From the NCBI RefSeq assembly GCF_003711515.1, contig NW_021167088.1, positions 1,263,769 to 1,327,768 of the forward strand: 64,000 bases of DNA, written 5' to 3'. Both the position numbers and the translations under genes were made by a program. Shown piece after piece: positions 1-11,543 of this stretch (the first letter of the stretch is position 1; every line of letters begins with the position of its first letter). Below the pieces are notes generated by a model. The model did not search any database. It had not been told where the DNA came from and saw nothing but the letters and a program-made list of their open reading frames with translations. The DNA is from Sodiomyces alkalinus F11. Lineage: Eukaryota; Ascomycota; Sordariomycetes; Glomerellales; Plectosphaerellaceae.

Positions 1-3000
1 AGGACGGGGGAGGGGTGTGATGTCGTTGTGGGCTTGCTGTGTGGAAAACGACTGAAAGGAAAGCGCAGTGTACCGGTCCGGCAAACCCCATATCGGCCAG
101 CTGGAGGGAGGGATCAAGAAGAGGATCCTTGAAGTGAAGCACGAATAGAGGCCTGGAATATGTATGGGAGGAGAACGAGATCTTGGCTCCGTCGCTCAGG
201 GCCGAACGGGCCGTTACGGAACACAGGTAATTGGGTGCTTCGAAGACGCCTGGTGCAGGGCAGGGGTACCGAGACTTCTGTGCGTGGTTGACCCAAGGAG
301 TAGGTCGTAGCTCAGAGTGGCTCCGTCAGCTTGACGGAGCTTCTCCGATGCTGGCAGAGGTTGTTGTGTGTGCGATAAACAGATCAGATCAGAAGAGGAA
401 GAGGGAGGAGGGAGGAGGGATGGTCAATGCTTTTCGATTCTGCTTCGAGTATGGCCGGACGCTATATCACGTGATAGTCCCACATAAACAACCTTCTTTT
501 GTGGGGTAGAATCGACGCTAGAAGCTGTGGAGCGAACAAGGCGCAGGCGCCACGGGGGGAGGCCGCCAATCAGGAGAGCTTACACCCCCTGTCTCTTCCG
601 CGAGACGATGGAAGTGCACGACGCCAAGGCGGCATTTTCACACGTCGCCATGCGACAGACAGGACGGAGTAAGAAGGCGACGAAAATAGCACTCCCCCAC
701 CACCACGAGGTTGCGTATCCTCTCGTCGACAGCAACAGCGTGGCAGCATGGATCATCTGTCGATCGTGGACCTTAGATCTGCACTAGTCGGACTAACGAC
801 CAAGGTTTCGCGTCGGGCTTCGGCGGCCCTTGTTGCTTTTGGGTCCTGTGGTTTGAGCGTCCCTGTAGGGCAAGCTGCTAAGCTTGTCTGTTTATCACTT
901 TTGTTAGCCCCCGCTTCGTGGCGGAGAGAGAGGCTGGGAGGGGAGGGGTGTAGCTCTTCCCCCGTATTCCTGCTAAGCGAAACACAGAGATGGTGCTGTT
1001 TTCATCAGACCAAGCATAACAAGAGATCTCCAACTCCTTCGCCGGTTAAACATACTCGGATTTCAATGTTCGAATGATGTTATCCCGACCTACGTCCTAG
1101 GCACGGTTCATGTCAAGAAAGTCGGCAATGAGCGTTACTGCGCCGCAAGATCAGCCTTTTACATCCAGGGGTGTGGGTAGCACCAACCACACGATGTGCA
1201 CTTTTGCATCCGAACTGCAGCTACACCCATTCCCCAAATTTGCCGAAAAAGGAAACGGGCTAGACGGCGGGGTAAATTTCGAAACAAACAGCAGGAGAAT
1301 CGAAGTCGCGCCAAAAAAGATATTCTTCCAGTCTCGAACCTTGCGTAAAAGAGCTGTACCATAAATAAATAGAAAATCTCTGAGATGAATTTGAGTCTTG
1401 GAATCCCGGAAAGCTCCATGTCCTCGTTGAAAAGACTGGGATGCATGGATTTATGAAGCATCAAACAGCGCAGCTTTGACGACATGACCACTGACGGAGG
1501 AGCAACCGGAGTTGCGGGGTCGCCGGCCTCCGTGTGGGTCCGCACGCTGGGTTACCTAAGCGATCGGCAGCCAGGGTTCTCATATTGAGCAGCATGTTTT
1601 ATTTTAGTAATACGCTGTTGGCATTCCGTGTTCCGGCTAATACACGTAAAATACATGCAAAAAATGCCCTTTCCCGGTTTATTATTCCGAGCATACCAGT
1701 CGGTCGCATCGATAATGCCGCGCATTGGAAAGAAAGAAAATCCGGGAAAATAGGGCACAGCTGTTCCCCCCTTTGCTTAAGTCCGGGGACCTTATCTTTG
1801 GCGTGGGGGAAATGGTGTGCAGCTTGAATGATATGCGTGTGGGGACAAGGGAGAAGCCGGGATTCGAAACGCTCAGCTGACAGTTACTAAGCTGTGTCTC
1901 GTCTCGCTCGTCTTCCGGTATTTTCCAAGATCCCACGATATTACCGCGATTCGATATCGGAGTATTGGGAAAATCCTGGTCTATTGCGTTTGGTGTGTCC
2001 TGTTGATCTCTTGCTACGTGAAGAACCGACATAAAGCGGGTGTAAAGGGCATCATGCGACGGAATTAGACAAGGCAAGGATCAATGAGGAAGGGGTGTAT
2101 TTTGGTTTCGATGTGTCGCTTCCCTTGTCCAAACAATGTAATATTAAGACGTCGAGACGGACGGGCTTGGCGGAGAAGTTGGGCGCCGGTTGCTTGCACG
2201 AAGACGCCGGGTTGCTGCTATCAAAGTGGGCTTTACAAGACTCGAGGTGCGTTTGTGATGGACTGGACTAGGCAGTTCAAACGGCTCCTGAAAAGGACAT
2301 GAAGGATAACCATTTGAGCAGAAGAGAACTGCCGATACGCGGACCCATCACCATCTACTGCGGGTACCCGAAATGATTACTCAGTACCCGTCTAATAGGC
2401 TACCCTCCCCACGAGAGAAGTGAAGTCGGGTGTGCATTCGTACGCGGGGTTTTGACTGTAACTCGAAACGAATTGCATTGACTTCACTGCTCCGACACCC
2501 CGATTTTTTTTGGGGGCAGTGCAGGCAGATAGATTCCATGGTGTTCCTCGTAAGTCAAGGGGACGAAGGATGCAACTTCGCCTGGTTGGCCAGCGTCGGG
2601 CGGATTCCGCGGCCAACTGCCGGCAAAGACCGTTGGAATATGAGAACTAGGAGACGAAGGACTTGACCATATATCTGTTGGTCGTCAGGATACGTCGTAT
2701 CCGTGCGAACGGGGCTTATTATTATAATAAACAGGGCTAACAATGGTGACTCGACGGCATGTTGCACAGCAGACCAATGAAATGCGGCAGAAGAAGGAAG
2801 AAACTGTTGATTAGTTAATTTCCAACACAACAACGGTCAGATGTGTCAGGACGTTAGATTAGTGAGCAAGAAAAGAAATTGTTTCATTTTTCGCAATAGG
2901 CACGAAAACCAATGACAAGAGAAAAGGCATGGACAATTAAAGGGTCAAACGGAAATTTGCTTACCAAGTCCGTACCCAGGCATCTTACCTAAACCGAACA

Positions 3001-4223
3001 AGTATGAACTATGGCCGACTGACAGACTCGGAACCGAACGTGGACTTCAAATTTGCGGCCTACAAAGTCTCCGGGGTTCCGGTCTGCTTCGTAATCCAGA
3101 TGAAGATGACGAATAGATCTCGTTTTAGTACAAAGGTCCAGTAGGCAGCAAGATTCCAGGTTCATAGCTGTTGAACCCCTGACAACGTCAAGAGACTTGT
3201 CCATGCTGGTCTTTTCAAAAATACTTTTTCGTTTCTTTTTTCCTATGATGACCGAAGCATAACGGGGAGGCTGACGTCGGAGGGCTTGTCGGATACTCGT
3301 TCTATTAAGAAATCTCGAAGTAATAATTACGTTGTCCGTTGTAGTGTACGGTGTTCTCGGAGGAAGGAACGGTACCTGGGCTGGTATTCTCCGCCTAAGT
3401 CCGACGCTGCGGATGGATGACAGATGAGGACGACCTGGAAGGTGCTCGACCTGGGGTGGGGATGTAATTAGGTAGCAGGGGCCGAGGTGTGTTTCTGGTA
3501 AGCAAGTTCGGCTCATGGATTTTCAATCACACCCCCACCCCCCGGCTCAATCTGGTTCAACAGATGAATCCTCCTGACCCTGTCCAGTGTCCACGCAGCC
3601 AGAGAACATGGGAGGGTGCGAAAGTAAAAAGGCGGAAGTGGGGGTGCTTTCTAAAAGCCCGCGGTCGGACTCGGACTGCGTGGCCCTGGCCTTGGCTGGA
3701 CTCAACACTCACACCCCTCCTTCCTTCTGTGACCTTGGCTCCCATGAGTCCCATCCATCAGCGGGCTTTACACCGCTCCCGATCTCAATCCCCGGAGCTC
3801 TGGGAAAGATACTGCATCCACACACCCCCCCATCGAAGTGAGGTCCCCCCGAGGTCCGCAAAGCCAACTTAAAAGACTCTCGAGGCCCCCCTCTTCCCTC
3901 GTTCTCAGATTTATCATCTTCCGTCATACTCCATCTGAAGAAAAAAGAAGAGAAGGATATACGACAGGATACCAAACGATGCGAAAGACAGACCAGCAAG
4001 CTTCAAAAGGAGTACTTACATATACAAGCAAGCTTCGTGGAACGCCAGGGCCCTCACAACATATCCCGCCAATTCGCATCATCGCAGCCTAGACCGCATC
4101 CCTGTCACTTTACCGATTTCGGCTCGCTCGTCTGCCTTGAGTCACAACCGGGGAAAATTAGACAATCTTTTTATCTCGAAACACTTCGAATTACCAGGCA
4201 CACAAACATATAAGAAACCCAAA
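1..4223. other. intergenic region, no gene recognised
   Basis: Only short open frames on both strands, none with a family resemblance, a sensible start or intron signals that join into a longer protein. Purine-rich GGAGGA repeats lie near 400. The last 500 bases, from about 3700, are rich in C, T and A and probably hold the promoter and leader of the gene starting at 4224. No tRNA or transposon was seen. Confidence 0.5.
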
Positions 4224-5312
4224 ATGGCCTCAGCAACATTTTATCGGCCATCGGCCCCCCCTAGCTACTCTCCATTCCCTGCCTCCACCACCACTGCGAC
4301 TGCGACTGCGACTGCGACCACATCAACAAGCAAGCAGTCTGCCGCACATCTCCTCATCGCCGCCCAGAGGAGGAAGAGGGCCATGTCTATCACACAAACC
4401 TACTACCTCGCCCACAAGGCGCGGGCCAAGCTCGCCTACGAGGCAAGCCGCGCCGACCACGACCTGCGTCTGCTCGTCGGCCACGCCAACCTCCTCGACT
4501 CGCTCATGTTCGAGCTTGCCGACGCCGAGCGCGAGCAAGAGAGCTGGTTCAACCAATCGGTACGGGGCGCCATCCGTCACGAAGAGCCCCAGCCCGTCCC
4601 CGTCGCGTCTCCCGCCCTCGCTCCTACACCCGCCCCAACTCCCATCCCAACGCCGGTAGATAAGAAGGACCGGCACGTGCAATGGGCGGACGCCGCCCCG
4701 GAGCCACAGCAGCTCTGGCATACCGAGCACATCGACGTCGACTCGGACGACGACTCGGACCTCTACGATTCGGACTACGACAGCGACGACGACATGGAGA
4801 TGGTCGAGACAGTCACCGTCGCCCGTCCCGTCGCTCTCCGGCCCGTAACCCCCACCACTACCCTCACCACTAGCCTCGCCACTAGCCTCACTACTACCCT
4901 CACTACTAAATCCGGCGCAACTCCTCCCACCACACAAAGCAGTTCCCGGCCCCTCCTCGCAGTGGAGGAGGACGAAGACGAAGACAAAGACGAAGACGAA
5001 GACATGGAAACAGACGACCTCGAAGACGACTACGCCCAACTCGAGCTCGTCCGTACCGTGTCACACCCGCACTCGCCGCCAGAACTCGACGCCGACCTGT
5101 CCGAATCGTCCGACGAGGACTCGTCGATGCCGCCGTCGCCGCCCAACGTGAGCTTCGCCTTCCCGGCGAAGGACGCCAAGGGAGAGATGCACCACGCCCG
5201 TTCAGAACAAGAGGAGCAAGACGAAGAAGACCGCAGCAGCCTCTACTCGGAAGGCTTCTACATCCCGAGGAGGAGGAATCCGCCCCTCGTGTCGGCCATT
5301 TCGGTCTATTAG
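4224..5312 (+). CDS. conserved fungal hypothetical protein, acidic C-terminal half
   Basis: Intronless frame of 362 aa. I chose the ATG at 4224 (context CCCAAAATGGCC) over an in-frame ATG at 4137, because the extra 29 residues look like translated leader. The N-terminus is Ser/Thr/Ala-rich and includes a hexanucleotide repeat (ACTGCG, 4293-4316) encoding alternating Thr-Ala. Residues about 40-105 form a basic helical segment (RRKRAMSITQTYYLAHKARA, then a leucine-rich stretch ending near ESWFNQSVRGA). This looks like the only folded and conserved part. The rest is Pro/Thr-rich, with Asp/Glu runs such as DVDSDDDSDLYDSDYDSDDD. There is no signal peptide or membrane segment. I do not recognise a named domain. 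Acidic tails of this kind occur in chromatin or ribosome-associated proteins, but that is only an analogy. Confidence 0.75.
   Translation: MASATFYRPSAPPSYSPFPASTTTATATATATTSTSKQSAAHLLIAAQRRKRAMSITQTYYLAHKARAKLAYEASRADHDLRLLVGHANLLDSLMFELADAEREQESWFNQSVRGAIRHEEPQPVPVASPALAPTPAPTPIPTPVDKKDRHVQWADAAPEPQQLWHTEHIDVDSDDDSDLYDSDYDSDDDMEMVETVTVARPVALRPVTPTTTLTTSLATSLTTTLTTKSGATPPTTQSSSRPLLAVEEDEDEDKDEDEDMETDDLEDDYAQLELVRTVSHPHSPPELDADLSESSDEDSSMPPSPPNVSFAFPAKDAKGEMHHARSEQEEQDEEDRSSLYSEGFYIPRRRNPPLVSAISVY
4293..4318 (+). repeat. ACTGCG hexanucleotide repeat in coding sequence
   Basis: Four tandem copies of ACTGCG plus a partial copy, encoding Thr-Ala dipeptides near the N-terminus of the 362-aa protein. 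Confidence 0.85.
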
Positions 5313-8042
5313 AGGGTGGAAAGAACCTCAATTTTCTCTCTTCTTCTCTGCGACTCTTGCTTCACCTTTCTGAGCATCTCTATTATTTGGCTTCGAGCGA
5401 TGGTGGCATGACGGCGGCGTTTTACACGGGGTTTCACCGGGAAAATTGGCAGCAATCTCATCGATTTGATGGAATGCAAAGCCAAATGCTATTATTCTTT
5501 TATTGGTTTGTCACCTTTGGTTGGCGTTTCATTCCAAGGGCTGGTGCTCAAGCAGCACCGCACAAAAAGGAGGGACGTGGATCGTCTTGGGGTCTGTTTC
5601 TTCTCATTTCACACCTTTGCATTTTCTCTTCTCTCGGCTTATCCTCGCTCCCCTAAAGGGGTTGAGCGGGAAGCCATGATGTATTTATTGATTAGCGCGA
5701 TATGCTTTCTCTGGGACGGGCGATACCACCACTTCTTCTTACTACAACTGGGAAATCTAGCGCACGGCTTTCCTCACTTTCAATTGAAGTATACCAATAC
5801 CGTCATGTGTCGCAAGTTCGGCTCCTCTCTCGTGTCCGTCCCTGGTTGTGATGACTCCCACGGTCAATTCGGTTAGCGAGTTCGGTTTCACCTCGACCGG
5901 AACAAGGAAAGAAACTCGCGGCTTTTGGTCGGTTAACGAGTCATTGGGTCGCTTTATGGCACTTCCGCTGTGCTAAATGGTAGGGCGGAGGGTCGCGGGG
6001 CCGAAGACCGACCATGGCTGTTTTTTCGGGCTTTGGGGTCGCGTGGGAAATCGGACCCTTTCGGTATGACTCCCATCTCCATCTCCGTGTCACCACGACC
6101 AAGCAGACCCTTAAAGGTACGGTACGTACTGTACCTACTCACTCACTCCGTGCTCCATCTGATATTATCTCCTTCTAGCATCATCTCCCATCTTTTCTGA
6201 TCATCATCGATTTCAGCAGGGTCTATTTGGCGTCTAGCAGGTAGGTATCGACTCCTAACACCGCCATTCTCTGCCTTTTTGCTCGTTGCCTGGTTATTTG
6301 CGCATTTGTATTGCAGAGCAGATACATGTACACACACGGACTCGGTACGTTTCGTTCAACGTTCCCGCCTCGGCTACCGCTAGGGGGCGGGTGATTGTTA
6401 ACCACACCCCCCTTCCTGTGGCTCTTTTCTCTGCGCTCCGTCTCATGATCGGACTTTGCGGTTCGTCCGGTCGGATACAAATCGCAACATTTCGGCTGCC
6501 GCTCTTTTGTATCCGACCGGACGAACAAAGTCCGATCATGAGTCGGAGCGCAGAGGACTCCAAATCAGAACCCAATCACTTGTATGACGAGTCCGCTGTT
6601 AGTACTATCTGTTTTCATACGTACGTCGTCCCGAGTCCGACGCCTCCCTTAAGAACCGACGCCCAAGTTACCTTATGAATGAATACCCGTGATGTATTCC
6701 GTACTCGCGCCCGATGGCCCAATCCCGCGGTACCTTATCTAGGTAGGTACCCAGACTAAAGGCGATTTACCAGTTGCCGTTTTTCTCTCCGTGTGATGAT
6801 GCTGGTTCTCTCGGCCACAATCGCGGGTGCCTGGTACTTTGTCACTTTTTCATTCCTTTTTTGGTCTCTCCGCCTGAACACATGTCACAAACACGAACCC
6901 ACCTCCCATTTCGACCTTGTTCTGTCACTCGGTAGCCTAGACCTGGTGTAATCATCCTACCATCCAAAATTCCAAACCACACGCCGTTCTCGACCCCATC
7001 GTCGTCCTGGTTGCCTTCTGCGTCGCGGCATTCATTGCGCCACTGCCTCATTGCGTCACGAACTAACTACTCCGTACCATTACGTGGCTGCCTGTGCTTA
7101 TGCACTGGAAATGATTTTTTTCTTCTCCTTCATGCGCGTAAGAGAGCCGGGGGGGAGAGGGAGAGAGGGTTGACAAGCGGAGGTTTGACAACTTACAAGA
7201 GTTTCGGGTCAGAATTCAGTGCTATCAGAGACAAGAACGGCACTGAATTACGCGCGATGCGCTGCGAGTACGGATGCGACTCGGAATGTGCTGAGCGACG
7301 GCCGGCCGCGTACCTTGTCTATTTGAGACCGCATGCGATGTCCCTTGTTGGACTGGGTCGGTCATCCGTCGTCGCGCTGGCGGAACAATCGAATCACGGG
7401 TTCTGGATCATGCGTGTGTGGGCGCCCTTCTTGTCTTGTCGCCCGACTTTAAATCGGCTTGGCGTGGCCCCAACGCTGCCCCGACCAAAAACGAGCGATA
7501 CGGCAAAATGCGTATTCGTATCTGATTGACAGTCGATGTATACGATGTAAAACGACTGGTACGACACCCGTAGTCTTGTTTTTCTCGATATTCTCATCCG
7601 ATCTGAGGCAAGACAAAAATAAAGTCGCCAAGTACAGAGTTAATAAGATATAGAATGTCAGAAAGCCATTCGTCGGCGCAATAATTCTCCAAGGTCCCTT
7701 CGGTCAGTTGGATCACGGTAAATGCCGTGAGATTGTGCTAAGTGCTAAATTCAGCAGCAAGCGCGGCCTTGTAAATATAGAGCTAGTTCCTTCTCTACAA
7801 CGTACAGTATACCAGATCGACGCAACACCCGGGTGCGATATCACGGAGCTTCCCAGTCCCGAAACTTCCATTTGCAGCGCCCTAGCCATGGTACAATAAA
7901 TCTGTTTTGTAATTCTGCACCCTGTACTTCCTGCGATGGGTGCAGTATGAATGTGTATGTACTGTGGACCCCCATGTTTTCGACGGGCATACTTAGACAA
8001 CAATAATGAGAAACAAAAATAGAGGAAAAAGTCAAAAAGAAA
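5313..8042. other. intergenic region with hairpin and palindromic motifs
   Basis: No credible gene. It contains the probable 3' UTR of the upstream gene, the inverted repeat at 6429-6555, and TACC/GGTA-type palindromic motifs near 6113-6142 and 6730-6752. Short frames at 7011-7529 and elsewhere lack any recognisable protein character. Confidence 0.5.
6429..6555. repeat. long imperfect inverted repeat (foldback hairpin)
   Basis: Left arm 6429-6481 (53 nt) and right arm 6506-6555 (50 nt) are reverse complements except for one T/A mismatch at the 13th base and a 3-nt CGG bulge in the left arm. The loop is 24 nt (6482-6505). A transcript from either strand would form a stem of about 50 bp. There are no flanking target-site duplications that I can see and no coding content. 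It could be a foldback or MITE-like element, or a small-RNA precursor. Confidence 0.9.
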
Positions 8043-8123
8043 CGACAAGGGTGAGATTCGAACTCACGCTCCCGAAGGAAATAGCTTAGCAGGCTATCGC
8101 GTTAACCACTCCGCCACCTTGCC
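8043..8123 (-). tRNA. tRNA-Ser(GCU)
   Basis: 81-nt class II tRNA read on the minus strand. The acceptor GGCAAGG pairs with CCTTGTC (one G-U), with discriminator G. The anticodon stem ATAGC/GCTAT encloses loop CTGCTAA, giving anticodon GCU (reads AGC/AGU). A variable arm with TTCGGGA sequence is present, and the B box is GAGTTCGAATC. A T-rich Pol III terminator follows (TTTCTTTTT). No intron. A second copy at 18888-18968 differs at only two positions. Confidence 0.96.
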
Positions 8124-8737
8124 GCCCAGTTGTTCATTGTGCCATGCAGCCACATTATATACCTCGGTTCCTATATTACACACCCGTCCCATCCTATTTT
8201 CACTTTAGACTTGAACTCAAGCAGCCAGCCATCCAACCCACCTTGATGGCATTCTAGCCCACAGTAACCAAGCATCAAATCAACGCGATCGAGTTGTGTT
8301 ATATACCTACCTTGTGTGAATAACACTGCACACGAACAGCGATGACCAGGGCAGCTCTTACGGAGAACGTAGGCCACGGAATCCACGGAGTCCTGGTTGC
8401 CTTCACTTGCCTGATGGGCAGACTGAAGGCTGAACTTTCCCCGGCAGCCCTGAGCTTCGCGAGGGGAGTAGATACCTTATGTTCGTTGTTGGTACAGCGG
8501 TGCTCATGCCGTTTAACAAGCAAATTACAGTGTTCGGGACCGTCCCGGAAAGAAAGTTGACGGGTTAGAACTTAGCGGCTTCAACATTCACATAGATAGA
8601 TGCATGGCTTACTGAGAAATCCGGTCTCGGTGGTCATATCGTTTGCTTTGCCAAAAGACAGAGAGATTCGCAGCCTACATTCCTTGAGCCTTGCATGAGC
8701 ATCACGCGTATTCCGTAACATCTCTTCCGGCCGAAAC
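8124..8737. other. intergenic spacer
   Basis: Between tRNA-Ser and the 698-aa gene. Short frames only, and nothing recognised. Confidence 0.5.
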
Positions 8738-10834
8738 ATGACAGGTTCCTTTCCCACCGAGAGCAGTTCCAGCGTGGAGGATCGGGTGCGACCGACCCCC
8801 GAGCAGTTCCGCGAGACCTACGATGCCGCCTTCCGAGTGTGGGCGAACCTCCACCTCGATGCGATCGAGAACCCTGCCTTGCCCGCGTCATGTCTTGTGC
8901 CCGGGGACGCATTTGGTCAGCACCCTTATTTCCCCCCTAACCTACGAGTGCAGCATTTGGGCGCAACCCGACATGACGACGGGCCTCCTCCTATCTATGC
9001 GACTGGCTTCTCCATCTGGGGCTCGCCGCCTTGCAAGGGTGACGTTCCCTTCCCACTCTTTCCGCAGCCGCTAGAGATCGAACTGGCCACAGCTGAGCCT
9101 GTCATCCTATCCATCGTCAGACCGGAACAAGCGAGTTTCAACAACTGCCAATGGTTTGTCCGGGCGGACACGAACTATATCCCCATCCTTGTTTTGGCCT
9201 GGGCCTATATTCTGTCTGCTCGCTGGGCCGAGTTATTACCGGAAGCCTGCTGCCCCCTAACCTACACCGACAGTCAGGCAGAGCACCAAGATGACCCGTC
9301 ACAGCAGTCGCGGGGCCGGCGCGGCAGCTACGTCGACGTCGACATTGGAAGTGCAAGTCTTGAAGAGACTCGATGGTGGGCGGCCGTGCTGGCGCCAGGA
9401 CAAGGCTGGCAGTCTCGTGTGTCCGGCTCGTATCTTGTATCTCCTTGGTCCCTCATCCTGCAGCCGCATCCGTGGTTCGTCGTACGGAGGGCGAATTCGT
9501 CCTCTCCGCCCTCTCCGCCCTCTTCTCGCCCCCCAGCCGTGTCGTCGTCGACCGCTATACGGTTTCTTGACCGGTTCTGCCTGCGGCACAATGTCATAGA
9601 CCAGAGCCACGCTGCCTTGGCCACTGTCCTTCTCTTTCCACGCCTCGACAAAGAGGGAATATGGAAACTTTCCTATCCCAAAATCGGCGCCGAGACACAG
9701 CCGGCCGAAGTGGCTTCCCATGAACAAGGCCCTGCTCCTGAACGCCAGTTACGGCATGACTGGATTCACCAGGAACACCGTCTCGACCAACTTCTCACCT
9801 TGAGCTGCCACCAAAGGGGTATACGCCCAATGCTGCTCAGTGTATTTTATGACCCACAAGTCGATTGCAACCTGGTGAGCGCGTGGCTACAGGGAACAAT
9901 GGCAGCTATCGAAGCAGCGGCTCATGGTGGGCCGAATGTCCTTGGACGTATGTTTATGGGGCGCGGCCCATCCGTCGCATTCCTCTGGGTTGGCGCGACC
10001 ATCCTAGGGTTACAGAAGGGCCTTTTGACGCAAGTTCGACGCGGGGAGATACCAGCAGATCTCCACTCCGCTGTGTGGTCGGGCACCGTACAATCATTCC
10101 TCCAACCACCAGTGTCCAACCCCCTTTCGGTGGACGGATGCATCTTACGTGCAGATGAGTGTCGGCTCCTCTTCCTTTCTCAGTCTCGTGGTCTACCCCG
10201 TGGGGTTCCTTCCTGCCAGTGGAGACCTTTCGGAGCAACACCCGTGGAAGATGTGGACTTGGAAGTCCGGGCCCATGAAGAATGCGAGAATCACTGGCTT
10301 CAGTACCGAGGTTTCGCTTGGGACTGCATTGACGGCGAGTGCCAGCTACAAACTCCCGAACCCGAGCCAGGGCCCCGCCCCCCGCCTCTGGATCTCCCAC
10401 CTGCCGAACACCTTAATAGCGGACGGCAGATTACTATTCTTTACGACCACCTAGACACAAGGACAGAAGCTGCCTCGGTAAAAGCTACGCGCAGTGTTTT
10501 TTGCTGGCTGCGCCTCCATGGGCAGACTCGGCATGAAAGGGATATCTGGGACCATGACTGGTTCCATGTACCCGATTGCGATGAATATGGAAACTGCAGG
10601 GCGGAAGACGAAGGCGGAAGTCCTTCCGTATCAGACCGACCTATCTCACCCATTAAGAACCGGATGTCTGGACTAGATGCGGCGTCCGCGGCGGATATCT
10701 CACCCGTCAGGAACTGGCTGGCTGAACTAGATACCGCGGGGGGCTTGGAGGAGGAGGAAGGGAAGGAGGAGGAAGGGAAGGAGGAGGAAGGGAAGGAGAA
10801 GGGGAAGGAGAAGGAGGAGGAGGAGGAGAAATGA
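8738..10834 (+). CDS. intronless 698-aa protein of unknown function
   Basis: Single uninterrupted frame from ATG 8738 to TGA. The N-terminal 160 residues include FRETYDAAFRVWANLHLDAI and a conserved-looking block around FNNCQWFVRADTNYIPILVL followed by AWAYILSARWAEL, a hydrophobic stretch that could be a core helix pair rather than a true membrane span. The middle is Trp- and Cys-rich (CQWRPFG, HEECENHWLQYRGFAWDC, DHDWFHVPDCDEYGNC). Near residue 635 a segment of about 16-18 residues is duplicated (SPIKNRMSGLDAASAAD / SPVRNWLAELDTAGG). The C-terminus is almost pure Glu/Lys/Gly from a 15-bp DNA repeat. The sequence reminds me of uncharacterised proteins of filamentous fungi, but I cannot name a domain. 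It stands alone between a tRNA and CAF17, which fits an accessory gene. Function unknown. Confidence 0.8.
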   Translation: MTGSFPTESSSSVEDRVRPTPEQFRETYDAAFRVWANLHLDAIENPALPASCLVPGDAFGQHPYFPPNLRVQHLGATRHDDGPPPIYATGFSIWGSPPCKGDVPFPLFPQPLEIELATAEPVILSIVRPEQASFNNCQWFVRADTNYIPILVLAWAYILSARWAELLPEACCPLTYTDSQAEHQDDPSQQSRGRRGSYVDVDIGSASLEETRWWAAVLAPGQGWQSRVSGSYLVSPWSLILQPHPWFVVRRANSSSPPSPPSSRPPAVSSSTAIRFLDRFCLRHNVIDQSHAALATVLLFPRLDKEGIWKLSYPKIGAETQPAEVASHEQGPAPERQLRHDWIHQEHRLDQLLTLSCHQRGIRPMLLSVFYDPQVDCNLVSAWLQGTMAAIEAAAHGGPNVLGRMFMGRGPSVAFLWVGATILGLQKGLLTQVRRGEIPADLHSAVWSGTVQSFLQPPVSNPLSVDGCILRADECRLLFLSQSRGLPRGVPSCQWRPFGATPVEDVDLEVRAHEECENHWLQYRGFAWDCIDGECQLQTPEPEPGPRPPPLDLPPAEHLNSGRQITILYDHLDTRTEAASVKATRSVFCWLRLHGQTRHERDIWDHDWFHVPDCDEYGNCRAEDEGGSPSVSDRPISPIKNRMSGLDAASAADISPVRNWLAELDTAGGLEEEEGKEEEGKEEEGKEKGKEKEEEEEK
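10751..10795 (+). repeat. 15-bp minisatellite, three exact copies
   Basis: Three identical tandem copies of GAGGAGGAAGGGAAG at the 3' end of the 698-aa gene, encoding EEEGK repeats. Degenerate GGAGAA/GGAGGA repeats follow to the stop codon. Confidence 0.9.
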
Positions 10835-11543
10835 TATGAAGGCTAATGCCACGATACAATAGGTTTACAATAGCGTTCCAACTCACATCATGAGTAGTAC
10901 GTCTGAACCCAGTGAAGCGCGTCAGTTTTGGATCGTAGCAGATGACCTGCTCGTAGCCGAGATGCTCCTGAACTTGGTCAACCGTGAATACCTAAATGGT
11001 TTCGCACAATATTACTGTCCGTTAACTCTCCATCGTCCCCCTGCGCCTTTACGAAGGAAGGGTCATCTTCATCGATGAACTGACCGGATCCCTCAGTGTT
11101 TCGTGCAGATCCGCCCTCCACGCCACTCCGAGCAAGACTAGGAAATGCCAGCATTGAATTGGGTCCTGTAGAGCGAGCTAATACGTTTACATGGCCATAG
11201 AACTGACCATAAATGAGGCTCGGACTTCAGTTCCCCGACCTATTTGGTAGAAGTGAAAAGCGCCTACAACGAACGTACCGAGTCCGTTGTACACGTACTT
11301 CGTAGGGAGTCTTCAGGTTAGGGGTGGGGGTCGAGTGGACCCAAAGTCACGTCACGTGTGTGACGTATCTTGAAGCTTCGGTGAACATGCCGAGGTGAGT
11401 CGACTTCTTACCAATTATCCCCAACCTCCATTTCACTGCCCTAACAACTGCATCTCCCGGCAATTCTACCTTCTACGCCGTGACCAGCTCGACCCAAACC
11501 GCAAACCCGAGCTGCGAGAAAAACGAAGAGCCGTCACACGACT
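10835..11543. other. intergenic region, probable CAF17 promoter
   Basis: No gene recognised. It contains GTACTTCGTA-type motifs near 11290-11310 and CACGTG-like sequence near 11353 (GTCACGTCACGTGTGTGACG), a possible bZIP/bHLH site. The last 150 bases are C-rich leader of CAF17. Confidence 0.4.

Noticed and set aside
1854..1876. Sequence GGGATTCGAAACGC resembling a reversed tRNA T-arm
   Set aside because: No matching acceptor, D arm or anticodon stem could be folded around it.
4323..5039. 238-aa minus-strand frame opposite the 362-aa protein
   Set aside because: Val/Gly/Glu-repeat composition mirrors the acidic and Thr-rich codons of the sense gene.
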